Below are positions 31,755 through 40,320 of a stretch of 64,000 bases of DNA, piece by piece. The notes below the pieces were generated by a model. The model was not told the DNA's origin. It saw only the letters and a program-made list of their open reading frames with translations, and made no database searches. Position numbers and translations under genes: made by a program. Numbering within the stretch: position 1 is the stretch's first letter; every line of letters begins with the position of its first letter. The DNA lies in NCBI GenBank assembly GCA_963837285.1, contig CAWIMS010000002.1, positions 682,001-746,000 on the forward strand, read 5' to 3'. This DNA comes from Planosporangium sp963837285 (lineage in GTDB: Bacteria; Actinomycetota; Actinomycetes; Mycobacteriales; Micromonosporaceae).

Positions 31755-33113
31755 TTAGCCGCCGAGCTGGATGAGCTGGTTGATCTGGGTGTCGACGTCC
31801 TTGAGTCCGGCGTCGAGGTCCGGCACCTTGCCGGCCTGGTAGTCGTTCAGGAAGTCCTGGAACTTCTCCTGGTACCCGGGTCCGGTCGAGGACGGCGGGG
31901 TGGTCGACGACTTCGGGTTGTTGAAGATGTCGATGAAGGTCTTGAAGTTCGCGTCGTCCTTCAGCGACGACGTGGACAGCGCGTCGGTCGTGGTCGGCAC
32001 GTTCTTGAGCGCGTCCGACAGCTTCACGATCGCCTGGGTGTTCGAGGTCAGGTACTTGACCAGCTCCCACGCCGCCTCAGGGTTCTTCGCGGTCTTCGAG
32101 ATGCCCATGACGTTGCCGGTCACGTACCCGAGGCCGTAGTTCGAACCGTCCTTCGTGGGCAGCGGGGCGACGCCGAACTTCATGTCCTTGGCGGAGTCGC
32201 TGTCGGCGATGAACGCGAGCCGGAACTCGGCGTCGATGTTGATCGCGACCTGGCCCTTCATGAACGCGTTGTCGTCGCTGAACTCGTCGCCGAGGCTGGA
32301 CCGGAACGCCTCCAGCTTGTCGTACCCGTACCAGTCGACCAGGTTCTTCTGCCACTTGAGCAGGTCTTTCCAGGCCGCGTCGGAACCGATCGCGGACTTG
32401 CCGTCCTTGGTCAGCCAGGTGGCGCCCACGGTCGGGCCGAGGTGCGCGGGGGAGTTCTCGTAGAAGCCCCACTCCGGTAGGAAGCCGGCGACCTTGATGC
32501 TGCCGTCCGGGTTCTTCACGGTGAGCTTCTGCGCGTCGGCGGTCAGCTCGTCGAGCGTCTTCGGCGGCCCGCCGATGCCCGCTTTGTCGAACATTTCCTT
32601 GTTGTAGTAGATGCCGTACGCGTCCGCGAGGGCCGGCATCGAGCACCGCTTGCCCTGGTACTCGGTGTACTGCTTGACCGTCGACGGGAACTTGCTCATG
32701 TCGACCTTGTCCCGGCTGATGTACTGGTTGAGGTCGATCCACGCGCCCGACGAGCAGAACTTGCCGACGATGTCGGTCGAGTACGACAGCCCGACGTCGG
32801 GGCCCTGGCCGGCACCGATCGCCTGGGTCATCTTGTCGTCGTCCTGGCCGCTCTTGACCGTCACCTTGATCTTCGGGTGGCTGGCCTGGAAGTCCTTGAC
32901 GATGGCGTCGACCGCGTCGGATTCACGGTCGGTGAAGGGGTGCCAGAACTCGACCGTACCGGACGCGTCCTGGCCCGCCGGGGCGACGTCCTTCTTCTTT
33001 GTGCCAGGTGTACAGGCGGCCGCGAGCAGCACGGCCGTGCTCGCCACGGTGAGCACGGTCAATGCTCGCCCGGGCGTACGAAGGCGCGCGGGACCGCGCC
33101 GTCGACCGGTCAT
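31755..33113 (-). CDS. Extracellular sugar-binding lipoprotein
   Basis: A 452-residue family 1 solute-binding protein. The signal peptide ends in lipobox LLAAAC (Cys 34). The mature part begins with a Lys/Asp-rich linker, then TVEFWHPFTDRESDAVDAIV, YGIYYNKEMFDKAGIGGPPKTLDEL, and AWELVKYLTSNTQAIVKLSDA, typical of MalE/cluster B-type binding proteins. A Ser/Thr/Pro patch (SSTTPPSSTGPGYQEK) lies near the end. It captures the oligosaccharide and feeds the two permeases. The ROK regulator gene is 48 bases upstream in the same direction. Confidence 0.93.
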   Translation of the reverse strand: MTGRRRGPARLRTPGRALTVLTVASTAVLLAAACTPGTKKKDVAPAGQDASGTVEFWHPFTDRESDAVDAIVKDFQASHPKIKVTVKSGQDDDKMTQAIGAGQGPDVGLSYSTDIVGKFCSSGAWIDLNQYISRDKVDMSKFPSTVKQYTEYQGKRCSMPALADAYGIYYNKEMFDKAGIGGPPKTLDELTADAQKLTVKNPDGSIKVAGFLPEWGFYENSPAHLGPTVGATWLTKDGKSAIGSDAAWKDLLKWQKNLVDWYGYDKLEAFRSSLGDEFSDDNAFMKGQVAINIDAEFRLAFIADSDSAKDMKFGVAPLPTKDGSNYGLGYVTGNVMGISKTAKNPEAAWELVKYLTSNTQAIVKLSDALKNVPTTTDALSTSSLKDDANFKTFIDIFNNPKSSTTPPSSTGPGYQEKFQDFLNDYQAGKVPDLDAGLKDVDTQINQLIQLGG

Positions 33114-33161
33114 CTCGGTATTCCTCTCGGGAGCGACGGATTCAGGGGGGTGGAACTCCGG

Positions 33162-34406
33162 TCAGTTGGTTGATTCGTGAACCGAGGCGATGAGCGCCTC
33201 GCGGACCGCGGCCAGCCCGGCGTCGAGGGCGCCGAGCAGGACCGCGTCGTCGGTGATCGCGGTGACCGCGATGGTGGTCTCCAACGGTTCGGCGCGCACC
33301 ATCGCCGCTGTCACGGCGTCTCGCAGCGCCTGGCCGCCGGCCTGCGCCACCTGGCCGGCCAGGACGACGAGAGGCGGATCGAGCACCGCGACGACCGCCG
33401 CCAGGCCGACCGACACCCGGTCGGCGAGAGCGGCGAAGAACTGAGCGGAGGTGTCGGAGGCGGCCTGGGCCGCAGCCGTCACCGCCTCGGCCGGGGTACG
33501 CCCGTCGATGCCGTGCTCGGCCGCGAGCGCGAGCACCGCGGGGCCGCCGACGAGGTCCTGGAGATCAACCTTGCGGTCCTCGCCGGCGGAGGTGAACAGG
33601 GGCATGTACCCGATCTCGCCGGCTCCGCCGCGCGCCCCGCGGAGCAGCGTGCCGCCGAGGTCGATGGCGAGGCCGAGGCCCTCCTCGCCGAGCCACAGGA
33701 GGGCGAAGCCGTCGGCGTCCTGTGCCACCCCGCGCCGGCGCTCGGCGACGGCGGCGAGGTTGACGTCGTTGTCGACGCCGACATGGGTGTTGAGCCGCTC
33801 GCGGATCTCGCCGACCAGGCCGGGCCGGTTCCACCCACCGGTAACCCCGACGTGGTGGATCGACTCGGTCTGCGCGTCGTACGAGGCGGCCACCGCAAGC
33901 TGGACGTGCACCGGCCGGCTGGCGGGCATTTCTTCCGTCGTTTTGCCTTGCGCCGACCGGAGGTCCAGGCGCCATGAAAGCCCGGCCTCGGTGCGCAGCC
34001 GCTCGACGATCTCGGCGACCGCGGTGACCGGATCGGTGGTCAGGAAGTCCACCGCCATCTCGGCCCGGCCGCGGATCTCTCCGGACAGGTCGCAGGCGGC
34101 GGCGGTGAGGGAGGGGATGTCGATGTCGCCGCTGTCGCGGACAGAGACCGCGACCGCGTACGCGGCGTCGGCGTTGGCGGCGTAGACCTCGGCGTTCGGG
34201 CCGGGGCCGCCGCTGATGTGGCCGACGACGCTGGCCAGGCCGGCCTCGGTGAGCCGACGCAGCGCTTCGGAGATCGTCGGTTTGGACAGGCCGGTAAGGT
34301 CCCGGAGGTCAGCGCGGGTGAGCTGGCCACGCTCGAGCAGATGCGCGAGCGCCGCGCTTTCGTTCATCGCGCGAAGCAGCTTCGACGAGCCGGCTAAGCG
34401 GGACAC
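33162..34406 (-). CDS. ROK family transcriptional regulator
   Basis: A 414-residue NagC/XylR-type regulator. The winged helix is LLERGQLTRADLRDLTGLSKPTISEALRRLTEAGL (about 23-58). The ROK sugar-kinase-like domain has LGEEGLGLAIDLGGTLLRGARGGAGEIGYM and DPPLVVLAGQVAQAGG. The C-x-C-G-x-x-G-C zinc motif of many ROK proteins is absent. It probably senses the sugar taken up by the operon it precedes. Residues around 148-158 (WRLDLRSAQGK) are encoded by a small hairpin repeat and interrupt a region that otherwise aligns with relatives, so they look like an insertion. GTG/ATG 34406 start. Confidence 0.9.
   Translation of the reverse strand: MSRLAGSSKLLRAMNESAALAHLLERGQLTRADLRDLTGLSKPTISEALRRLTEAGLASVVGHISGGPGPNAEVYAANADAAYAVAVSVRDSGDIDIPSLTAAACDLSGEIRGRAEMAVDFLTTDPVTAVAEIVERLRTEAGLSWRLDLRSAQGKTTEEMPASRPVHVQLAVAASYDAQTESIHHVGVTGGWNRPGLVGEIRERLNTHVGVDNDVNLAAVAERRRGVAQDADGFALLWLGEEGLGLAIDLGGTLLRGARGGAGEIGYMPLFTSAGEDRKVDLQDLVGGPAVLALAAEHGIDGRTPAEAVTAAAQAASDTSAQFFAALADRVSVGLAAVVAVLDPPLVVLAGQVAQAGGQALRDAVTAAMVRAEPLETTIAVTAITDDAVLLGALDAGLAAVREALIASVHESTN
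33948..33980. repeat. Small hairpin repeat, copy C (inside ROK gene)
   Basis: TTGCGC then CGACCGGAGGTCCAGGCGCC then ATGAAAG. On the coding (minus) strand it reads WRLDLRSAQ in frame. It is the best match to copy A in mtrB. Confidence 0.8.
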
Positions 34407-34423
34407 GGCCGCTCCAAATGAAA

Positions 34424-34445
34424 GGCAAACTAACTAACAATTGCC
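34424..34445. promoter_or_regulatory. Probable ROK operator
   Basis: GGCAAACTAACTAACAATTGCC, given as halves GGCAAACTAAC and TAACAATTGCC: outer inverted repeat GGCAA/TTGCC around TAAC direct repeats. It lies 18 bases upstream of the ROK start, in an AT-rich patch unusual for this genome, as expected for an autoregulatory site. Binding is inferred. Confidence 0.5.
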
Positions 34446-34577
34446 TCGGACCGTAGGCGCGGCCGGCCGGCCTGTCAAGAGTTTCCCTGCACTCACGCGC
34501 TGCGTACATCCCCCGCGCAGCCTGACTTAAGAAAATTCGATCGCGAAATCTTCAGATCAGGCGCCTCGGGCCGCTCC

Positions 34578-34652
34578 ATGATCGCCACAACTTCCCGGAA
34601 GTTGTGGCCTCCGGAGGGGTCTGAGACCACAACTTTCGGGAAGTTGCGCCGA
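34578..34652. repeat. Composite palindrome, copy 8 (divergent region)
   Basis: ATGATCGCCACAACTTCC, CGGAAGTTGTGGCCTCCG, a spacer, then GAGACCACAACTTTCGGGAA and GTTGCGCCGA. The right arm is decayed. It lies midway between the divergent ROK and PadR genes, about 170 bp from each start. Confidence 0.85.
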
Positions 34653-34818
34653 GCGAAGGTCTGTCAGGGACGATGGAGGGGGATTGTGGCACCTTTCCGG
34701 AGCGCCCGCCGGCAGATCGAGCAAGGTTGGTCCTATCGCGACTGTCCCGCTACGACTGTTCTTTGTGGATTGGGGCAAATCCTGGACGCGTAGCCAATTA
34801 AATGGCAGCGTGGAAGGT

Positions 34819-35334
34819 ATGGCGGAATCTGGTCTCAACGCGACAGCCGCGGCCCTGCTCGGGTTGCTGCACGAGGGCCCGATGACCGGCGGCCAGTTGA
34901 TGGCCGCCGCCGGGCGCCGGCTGGGCGCATTCTGGTCAATGACACGCAGTCAGGTCTACCGGGAATTGCCCGCGCTGGCCGATCTGGGATACGTGAAGCT
35001 CGGGAAGCCGGGGGCGCGGTCCAGCCAGCCCTACGCGATCACGCCGGCCGGCAAGCGGGCGTTCGTGCGGTGGCTCGGCGAGCCGCCCGGCCGGGAGGCG
35101 CTGCGCAACCCGGTCGCGCTGCGGGTGGCCTTCGGCGGCCACCAGTCGACCGCGCAACTGCGCGAGGCGTACGAGCAGGCCACCGAGTACCACACGGCGG
35201 CGCTGGCCGAGGCTCGGGAGCAGGTCAAGGAGGCCAAGAAGGCAGGTGACGACTTCGGCGCGGCCGCGCTGGAGTTCGCCGTCGGCTACCACCGGGCCGC
35301 GCTTTCCTGGCTGAAGACGGCTCCGAGCAAGTAG
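34819..35334 (+). CDS. PadR family transcriptional regulator
   Basis: A 171-residue PadR-type regulator. The winged helix is AAALLGLLHEGPMTGGQLMAAAG, then MTRSQVYRELPALADLGYVKLG and PYAITPAGKRAFVRWLGEP. The C-terminal Vir-like helical dimerisation domain (LREAYEQATEYHTAALAEAREQV) follows. A GCCAATTAAATGGC near-palindrome lies 16-30 bp before ATG 34819 and could be its own operator. Ligand and targets are unknown. The prfB gene follows by 29 bases. Confidence 0.88.
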   Translation: MAESGLNATAAALLGLLHEGPMTGGQLMAAAGRRLGAFWSMTRSQVYRELPALADLGYVKLGKPGARSSQPYAITPAGKRAFVRWLGEPPGREALRNPVALRVAFGGHQSTAQLREAYEQATEYHTAALAEAREQVKEAKKAGDDFGAAALEFAVGYHRAALSWLKTAPSK

Positions 35335-35363
35335 CCGGTCGGCGGCAGACTACGCTGGATAGC

Positions 35364-36485
35364 GTGACCGCCGCTGACCACGCCGACGCCCTCAAACAGC
35401 TCGACGCCACCCTTCGCAACATCGAGACCGTCCTCGATGTCGATCGACTGCGCCGGGACAAGGCCGACCTCGAGCAGCAGGCGTCCGCCCCGGACCTCTG
35501 GGACGACCAGGCGCGTGCGCAGCAGGTCACGTCCCGGCTGTCGTACGCGCAGGGTGAGATCAACCGGCTGGAGCGCCTGCGCTCTCGGCTCGATGACGCG
35601 CAGGTGCTGCTGGAGCTGGGCGAGGCGGAGAGCGATGAGTCCTCCGTGGCCGAGGTCGGCGCCGAGGTCACCGTGCTGCGCCGGGAGATCGAGCAGCTGG
35701 AGATCCGCACGCTGCTGTCCGGGGAGTACGACTCCCGGGAGGCGGTCGTGACGATCCGGTCCGGGGCCGGCGGGGTGGACGCCGCCGACTTCGCCGAGAT
35801 GCTGCTGCGGATGTACCTGCGGTGGGCGGAGCGGCACGGGTACCCGACCGAGGTCTACGACACCTCCTACGCCGAGGAGGCCGGCCTCAAGTCGGCCACC
35901 TTCACGGTCAAGGCGCCGTATGCGTACGGCACGTTGTCGGTCGAGGCGGGCACCCACCGGCTGGTCCGGATCAGCCCGTTCGACAACCAGGGCCGCCGGC
36001 AGACCAGCTTCGCCGCGGTCGAGGTGGTCCCGGTCGTCGAGCAGACCGACGAGATCGACATCCCCGAGGACGAGCTGCGGGTCGACGTGTACCGGTCGAG
36101 CGGGCCCGGCGGCCAGGGCGTCAACACGACCGACTCGGCGGTCCGGCTGACCCACCTGCCGACCGGCATCGTGGTCTCCTGCCAGAACGAGCGGTCCCAG
36201 CTTCAGAACAAGGCGACCGCGATGGCCGTCCTCAAGTCGAAGCTGCTCGTGCTCAAGCGGGCCGAGGAGGCGGCGAAGCTCGACGCGCTGCGCGGCGACG
36301 TGGCCGGTTCCTGGGGCGACCAGATGCGCTCGTACGTGCTGCACCCGTACCAGATGGTCAAGGACCTGCGCACCGAGTACGAGACGGGCAACCCGTCCGC
36401 GGTCTTCGACGGCGACATCGACGGCTTCATCGAGGCCGGTGTCCGCTGGCGCAAGCAGCGCGAGATCGCAGCAGCTGCCAACTAG
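35364..36485 (+). CDS. prfB: Peptide chain release factor 2
   Basis: A 373-residue RF2 that reads UGA and UAA. The N-terminal coiled domain contains RDKADLEQQASAPDLWDD. The stop-codon recognition region is VRISPFDNQGRRQTSF, carrying the SPF tripeptide. The catalytic GGQ is in SSGPGGQGVNTTDSAVRLTH (about residues 245-262). The frame is continuous from GTG 35364, so the programmed +1 frameshift seen in many prfB genes is absent, as usual for actinobacteria. The stop TAG is followed after two bases by a composite palindrome, then ftsE. Confidence 0.97.
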   Translation: MTAADHADALKQLDATLRNIETVLDVDRLRRDKADLEQQASAPDLWDDQARAQQVTSRLSYAQGEINRLERLRSRLDDAQVLLELGEAESDESSVAEVGAEVTVLRREIEQLEIRTLLSGEYDSREAVVTIRSGAGGVDAADFAEMLLRMYLRWAERHGYPTEVYDTSYAEEAGLKSATFTVKAPYAYGTLSVEAGTHRLVRISPFDNQGRRQTSFAAVEVVPVVEQTDEIDIPEDELRVDVYRSSGPGGQGVNTTDSAVRLTHLPTGIVVSCQNERSQLQNKATAMAVLKSKLLVLKRAEEAAKLDALRGDVAGSWGDQMRSYVLHPYQMVKDLRTEYETGNPSAVFDGDIDGFIEAGVRWRKQREIAAAAN

Positions 36486-36487
36486 AT

Positions 36488-36575
36488 AGATCGCCACAAC
36501 TTCCCGGAAGTTGTGGCCTCAGCACCGTCGTGAGGCCACAACTTCCGGGAAGTTGTGCCGACTTGGCGATCTTGG
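36488..36575. repeat. Composite palindrome, copy 9
   Basis: AGATCGCCACAACTTCC, CGGAAGTTGTGGCCTCAG, a spacer, then TGAGGCCACAACTTCCGGGA and AGTTGTGCCGACTTGG, with a second, better end CGATCTTGG directly after. It lies between prfB and ftsE, both rightward, and is the last copy in the window. Confidence 0.9.
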
Positions 36576-36721
36576 GGATCGCGACGTACGTCACACCGCG
36601 CAGTGGGGCCGTTGCCATTTCGAGACATTAGCTGGTTTGAAGGACACAGATTTCGGGCAAAGGCCACGGTCGCACAAGACCGCATTTGGCGTTTCGGTGA
36701 CGCCGCGTAGACTCACCACCC

Positions 36722-37402
36722 GTGATTCAGCTCGAGCATGTGACGAAGACGTACCCCAAGGCGTCCCGGCCCTCGCTGGACGACGTATCGGTCACGATCG
36801 AGAAGGGTGACTTCGTCTTCTTCATCGGCCCGTCCGGCTCCGGCAAGTCGACGATGATCAAGCTTCTGCTGCACGAGATCACGCCGAGCCGGGGCAAGGT
36901 GTTCGTCAACGAGCGCGACGTCACCACCATGCGCTCGTGGAAGATCCCCAGCTTCCGTCGCTCGATCGGCTGTGTGTTCCAGGACTTCCGCCTGCTGCCC
37001 AACCGGACGGCGTATGAGAACGTCGCGTTCGCGCTGGAGGTCATCGGCAAGTCCAAGGGCGTGGCCCGCCGGGTCGTCCCCGAGGTGCTGGAGCTGGTCG
37101 GCCTGGGCGGCAAGGAGCACCGGTACCCGCACGAGCTCTCCGGTGGTGAGCAGCAGCGGGTCGCGGTCGCCCGAGCGTTCGTCAACCGTCCGCTGATCCT
37201 GCTCGCCGACGAGCCCACCGGAAACCTCGATCCGGACACGTCGATCGAGATCATGCGGTTGCTCGACCGGATCAACCGGACGGGCACCACCGTCGTGATG
37301 GTGACCCACGACTCCAACATCGTTAACCAGATGCGGCGTCGCGTGGTCGAGATCGAGAGCGGGCACATCGTCCGCGACCAGGCGCGCGGCGTCTACGGCT
37401 GA
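36722..37402 (+). CDS. ftsE: Cell division ATP-binding protein FtsE
   Basis: A 226-residue ABC ATPase. Walker A is GPSGSGKSTM (about 36-45), the Q-loop VFQDFRLLPNRT, signature ELSGGEQQRVAVARA, Walker B LILLADEPTGNLD and the switch histidine in VMVTHDSN. With FtsX it forms a complex that does not transport but activates a periplasmic peptidoglycan hydrolase through its coiled coil; the M23 peptidase two genes downstream is the obvious partner. The GTG at 36722 gives the conserved IQLEHVTKTYP. Confidence 0.97.
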   Translation: MIQLEHVTKTYPKASRPSLDDVSVTIEKGDFVFFIGPSGSGKSTMIKLLLHEITPSRGKVFVNERDVTTMRSWKIPSFRRSIGCVFQDFRLLPNRTAYENVAFALEVIGKSKGVARRVVPEVLELVGLGGKEHRYPHELSGGEQQRVAVARAFVNRPLILLADEPTGNLDPDTSIEIMRLLDRINRTGTTVVMVTHDSNIVNQMRRRVVEIESGHIVRDQARGVYG

Positions 37403-37465
37403 GCCGTCGCATCCCCCAGTCGAAGCCAGCCGATTGCGTAACAGACTGAGAAGGAAACCCGCCCG

Positions 37466-38341
37466 ATGCGCGTGAAGTACGTCCTGTCCGAGGTCCTCAC
37501 GGGACTGTGGCGCAACGTGACGATGACCATCGCCATGATGATCACGATGGCGGTATCGCTGACCATGCTGGGCGCAAGCCTCCTGCTGTACATGCAGGTC
37601 AACAGCATGAAGTCGTTCTTCTACGACAAGGTCGAGGTTTCGATCTTCCTCAAGAACGACGTGACGGACGAGCAGCGCACGTCGCTCCAGTCCGACCTGA
37701 AGGGCGACCCGCTCGTCCAGAACGTCATCTACGAGAGCCGGGACACGGCCTGGCAGCGCTTCAAGACCCAGTTCCACGACGCACCCGACCTGGTCAACGC
37801 GACCAAGCCGGAGTCGCTGCCCGAGTCGTTCCGGGTCAAGCTCAAGGACGCCGAGAAGTTCCAGCTGATCTCCGACAAGTACAAGGGTCGGGAGGGCATC
37901 AGCGAGATCGTCGACCAGCGCAAGCTGCTCGGCAAGGTGTTCAGCATTCTCGGGTCGATGCAGAGCCTCGCCCTGATCGTCGCCATCGTTCAGGGCGCGG
38001 CCGCGTTATTGCTGGTCGCGAACACGATCCAGGTCGCCGCGTACAGCAAACGGCGAGAAGTGGCGGTGATGAAACTCGTCGGCGCTTCGAACTGGTTCAT
38101 CCAGGCACCGTTCGTGCTGGAGGCGGTCTTCGCCGGGCTGGTCGGTGCGGTCTTCGCCTTCCTCACCCTGGTGGCGGCCAAGTTCTTCCTGATCGACGGC
38201 TCGCTGAAATCGCTCGCGAACCTGCTCACGCCGGTGCCGTGGCGCAACATCTGGCTGATGCTGCCCCTGCTGGCCGGGATCGGTGCCGCGGTCAACGCGG
38301 TCACCGGCTGGATCACGCTGCGGTTCTACGTTCGCGTCTGA
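37466..38341 (+). CDS. ftsX: Cell division protein FtsX
   Basis: A 291-residue FtsX. Helix 1 is near residues 20-45 (MTIAMMITMAVSLTMLGASL), followed by a large extracytoplasmic loop (SFFYDKVEVSIFLKND through EIVDQRKLLGKVFSILG) that contacts hydrolases, then three C-terminal helices (LIVAIVQGAAALLLVANTIQ, FVLEAVFAGLVGAVFAFLTL, IWLMLPLLAGIGAAVNAVTG). It acts with FtsE at the septum or growing tip. It starts 63 bases after ftsE with GAAGGAAA upstream. Confidence 0.96.
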   Translation: MRVKYVLSEVLTGLWRNVTMTIAMMITMAVSLTMLGASLLLYMQVNSMKSFFYDKVEVSIFLKNDVTDEQRTSLQSDLKGDPLVQNVIYESRDTAWQRFKTQFHDAPDLVNATKPESLPESFRVKLKDAEKFQLISDKYKGREGISEIVDQRKLLGKVFSILGSMQSLALIVAIVQGAAALLLVANTIQVAAYSKRREVAVMKLVGASNWFIQAPFVLEAVFAGLVGAVFAFLTLVAAKFFLIDGSLKSLANLLTPVPWRNIWLMLPLLAGIGAAVNAVTGWITLRFYVRV

Positions 38342-38380
38342 TTTTCTGGCAAAACGGCCTTTTGTGGTGAATACCGGCGT

Positions 38381-38413
38381 ACGGTAACCCTCGGGCGACT
38401 GGAGGGTTACCGT
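38381..38413 (+). promoter_or_regulatory. Hairpin burying the ribosome binding site of the M23 peptidase gene
   Basis: Perfect 12-bp inverted repeat: ACGGTAACCCTC (38381-38392) and GAGGGTTACCGT (38402-38413), 9-base loop. The right arm contains the Shine-Dalgarno GAGGG and runs into the first two bases of the GTG start, so the folded RNA would block translation. It could equally be a protein-binding palindrome at a promoter. Confidence 0.65.
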
Positions 38414-39677
38414 GACCAGGACTCATCTGCGCCGGGTACTCGCTTTGACCCTGGCGGCGATGCTGCTCGGTGTGGCGCCCGCGCACGCCGAATCGGGCGA
38501 CGACAAGGACCGGGTCGACGCCGAGTTGGCGCGCACCCAGGCGACGCTGGAGGCGGCGACCGAGCAGGCGCAGCAGGCCCTGGCCGCGTACGCCAAGGCC
38601 AACGCCGAACTGCCGGCGGCCCAGGACATCCTCGCCGACGCGCGGGCCAAGGTCGCGGTCGCCGAGGTGGCGGCACGCCAGGCCGACCGGGAGGCCGCAG
38701 CCGCCGCGACGGCCCAGGCCGAGGCCACGAAGGGGTACGAGGAAGCCGCCGGCAAGGTCGACCAGGCACGCGCGCACGTCGGCGAGTTCGTGGCACAGGC
38801 GTACCGGGGCAGTGGCTTCCTGGAGATCAACTCCATCCTGGAGTCCGGGTCGCCGAGCGACTTCGCCACCCGGGTCGGGTACCTGGACCAGGTCGCTGTC
38901 GGGGAGAAGCGTGCCCTCGACACGCTCACGGTGGCCCGGATGGACGCCAAGATCCGCGCGAACGCCGCCGAGGCGGCCCGCCAGCGCGCCGACGCCGCCC
39001 GGGACGCGGCCCGGAGCGCGCTCGCCGATACCAGGGACGCCGCCGCGACGGCCGAGAAGGCCGCGGACGACGTGCAGAATCTGGTGACCGAGCGGCAGAA
39101 GGCGCTCGATGTAGCCGATCAGCAGCGCAGCGCGGTGCTCGCCCGGTACCAGGATCTGAAGGCGGAAAGCGACCGCATCGCCGCCGAGTTGCGCGCCGCG
39201 GCGAGTCGGGTCGCGTCGAGCGGCGGTGGCGGATCGAACCGGCCGGTCCAACCACCCTCCGGCGGCGGTGCGTTCTTCCCGATGCCGACAGTCGGCTGGA
39301 AGTCGAGCGACTTCGGCATGCGGTACGACCCGTACTACCACGTCACGCAGTTGCACGCCGGGGTGGACATCGCGGCGCCCAGCGGGCAGGCGATCTACGC
39401 CGTCGCCGACGGTCGCGTGGTCACCGCGGGCTGGTCCGGCGGGTACGGCAACTACACCTGCCTCTCGCACGGCGTGTATCAGGGCAGCGACCTGGCCACC
39501 TGCTACGGCCATCAGTCCGTGATCGAGGTATCGGTCGGGCAGTGGGTACGCCGGGGGCAGGTCATCGGCCGGGTCGGCTCGACCGGTGCCTCGACCGGTT
39601 CGCATCTCCACTTCGAGGTACGCCGCGGTGGCGACCCGGTCGACCCGGTGCCCTGGCTGCCCCGCTGCTTCTGCTGA
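38412..39677 (+). CDS. Secreted M23 peptidoglycan endopeptidase with coiled-coil domain (EnvC/RipC-like)
   Basis: A 421-residue exported protein. The Sec signal peptide cleaves near APAHAES (residue about 26). Residues 30-275 are a long Ala/Glu/Arg/Gln-rich coiled coil in two blocks. A short Gly/Ser/Pro linker leads to a LytM domain with zinc ligands in LHAGVDIAAPSG (about 313-324) and SHLHFEVRRGGD (about 395-406). The coiled coil plus LytM layout, and the location after ftsEX, match hydrolases or activators controlled by FtsEX (EnvC, RipC, PcsB type). Translation may be gated by the hairpin at its start codon. Confidence 0.92.
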   Translation: MTRTHLRRVLALTLAAMLLGVAPAHAESGDDKDRVDAELARTQATLEAATEQAQQALAAYAKANAELPAAQDILADARAKVAVAEVAARQADREAAAAATAQAEATKGYEEAAGKVDQARAHVGEFVAQAYRGSGFLEINSILESGSPSDFATRVGYLDQVAVGEKRALDTLTVARMDAKIRANAAEAARQRADAARDAARSALADTRDAAATAEKAADDVQNLVTERQKALDVADQQRSAVLARYQDLKAESDRIAAELRAAASRVASSGGGGSNRPVQPPSGGGAFFPMPTVGWKSSDFGMRYDPYYHVTQLHAGVDIAAPSGQAIYAVADGRVVTAGWSGGYGNYTCLSHGVYQGSDLATCYGHQSVIEVSVGQWVRRGQVIGRVGSTGASTGSHLHFEVRRGGDPVDPVPWLPRCFC

Positions 39678-39777
39678 TCTGCTCGCTGCCGGCCCGTGCG
39701 ATCTCGGTCGCCAGGGATTCGCCGTCCTGGGTAGCATTGCGAGGTTCTTCAGCGTGTGACCGGGAAGGTGGATGGCG

Positions 39778-40254
39778 ATGCCGCGCGAGAAAGGTCGCAA
39801 GGTGGTCGCGTCCAACCGCAAGGCCCGCCACGACTACGCCATCCTCGACACGTACGAGGCCGGCATCGCCCTAACCGGCACCGAGGTCAAGTCGCTGCGG
39901 GCCGGCCGGGCGTCCCTTGTTGACGCGTTCGGGCAGGTCAGCAACGGTGAGGTCTACCTGCACGGGATGCACATTCCCGAGTACGCCCAAGGCACCTGGA
40001 CCAACCACGAGCCGCGACGGACCCGCAAGCTGCTGCTCAAGCGGCCGGAGATCGGCCGGCTCGTCGGCAAGCTCCAGGAGAGCGGCCTGACGCTTGTCCC
40101 TCTTTCGGTGTATTTTTCCGATGGCTGGGCCAAGGTCGAGCTGGCTCTCGCGCGCGGCAAGCGGGCCTATGACAAGCGGCAGGATCTCGCCAAGCGCGAC
40201 GCGCAGAAGGAAATCAACCGCGTGGTCGGTCGTCGCGGCAAGGGCATGAACTGA
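39778..40254 (+). CDS. smpB: SsrA-binding protein SmpB
   Basis: A 158-residue OB-fold protein that carries tmRNA to stalled ribosomes. Motifs are GRKVVASNRKARHDYAILDTYEAGI, LTGTEVKSLRAGRASLVDAF, HGMHIPEYAQGTW, RTRKLLLKRPEI and the basic tail YDKRQDLAKRDAQKEINRVV. Its RNA partner, ssrA, lies 1.8 kb downstream. ATG 39778 matches the usual N-terminus and sits nine bases after GGAAGG; an in-frame ATG at 39772 would add two residues. Confidence 0.97.
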   Translation: MPREKGRKVVASNRKARHDYAILDTYEAGIALTGTEVKSLRAGRASLVDAFGQVSNGEVYLHGMHIPEYAQGTWTNHEPRRTRKLLLKRPEIGRLVGKLQESGLTLVPLSVYFSDGWAKVELALARGKRAYDKRQDLAKRDAQKEINRVVGRRGKGMN

Positions 40255-40320
40255 TCGTCACGTCCCTGTCACCCGGTGCGGTAAGTTTCCTGCGGCGTGT
40301 TACGCCCTATAGTCGCTTCA

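Noticed and set aside
35364..35500. Programmed +1 frameshift in prfB
   Set aside because: The RF2 frame is continuous from the start codon, with no early in-frame UGA.
38342..38411. c-di-AMP (ydaO-type) riboswitch before the M23 peptidase gene, as found for some actinobacterial wall hydrolases
   Set aside because: Only 70 bases separate it from ftsX and the conserved riboswitch cores are absent; only a simple hairpin is present.
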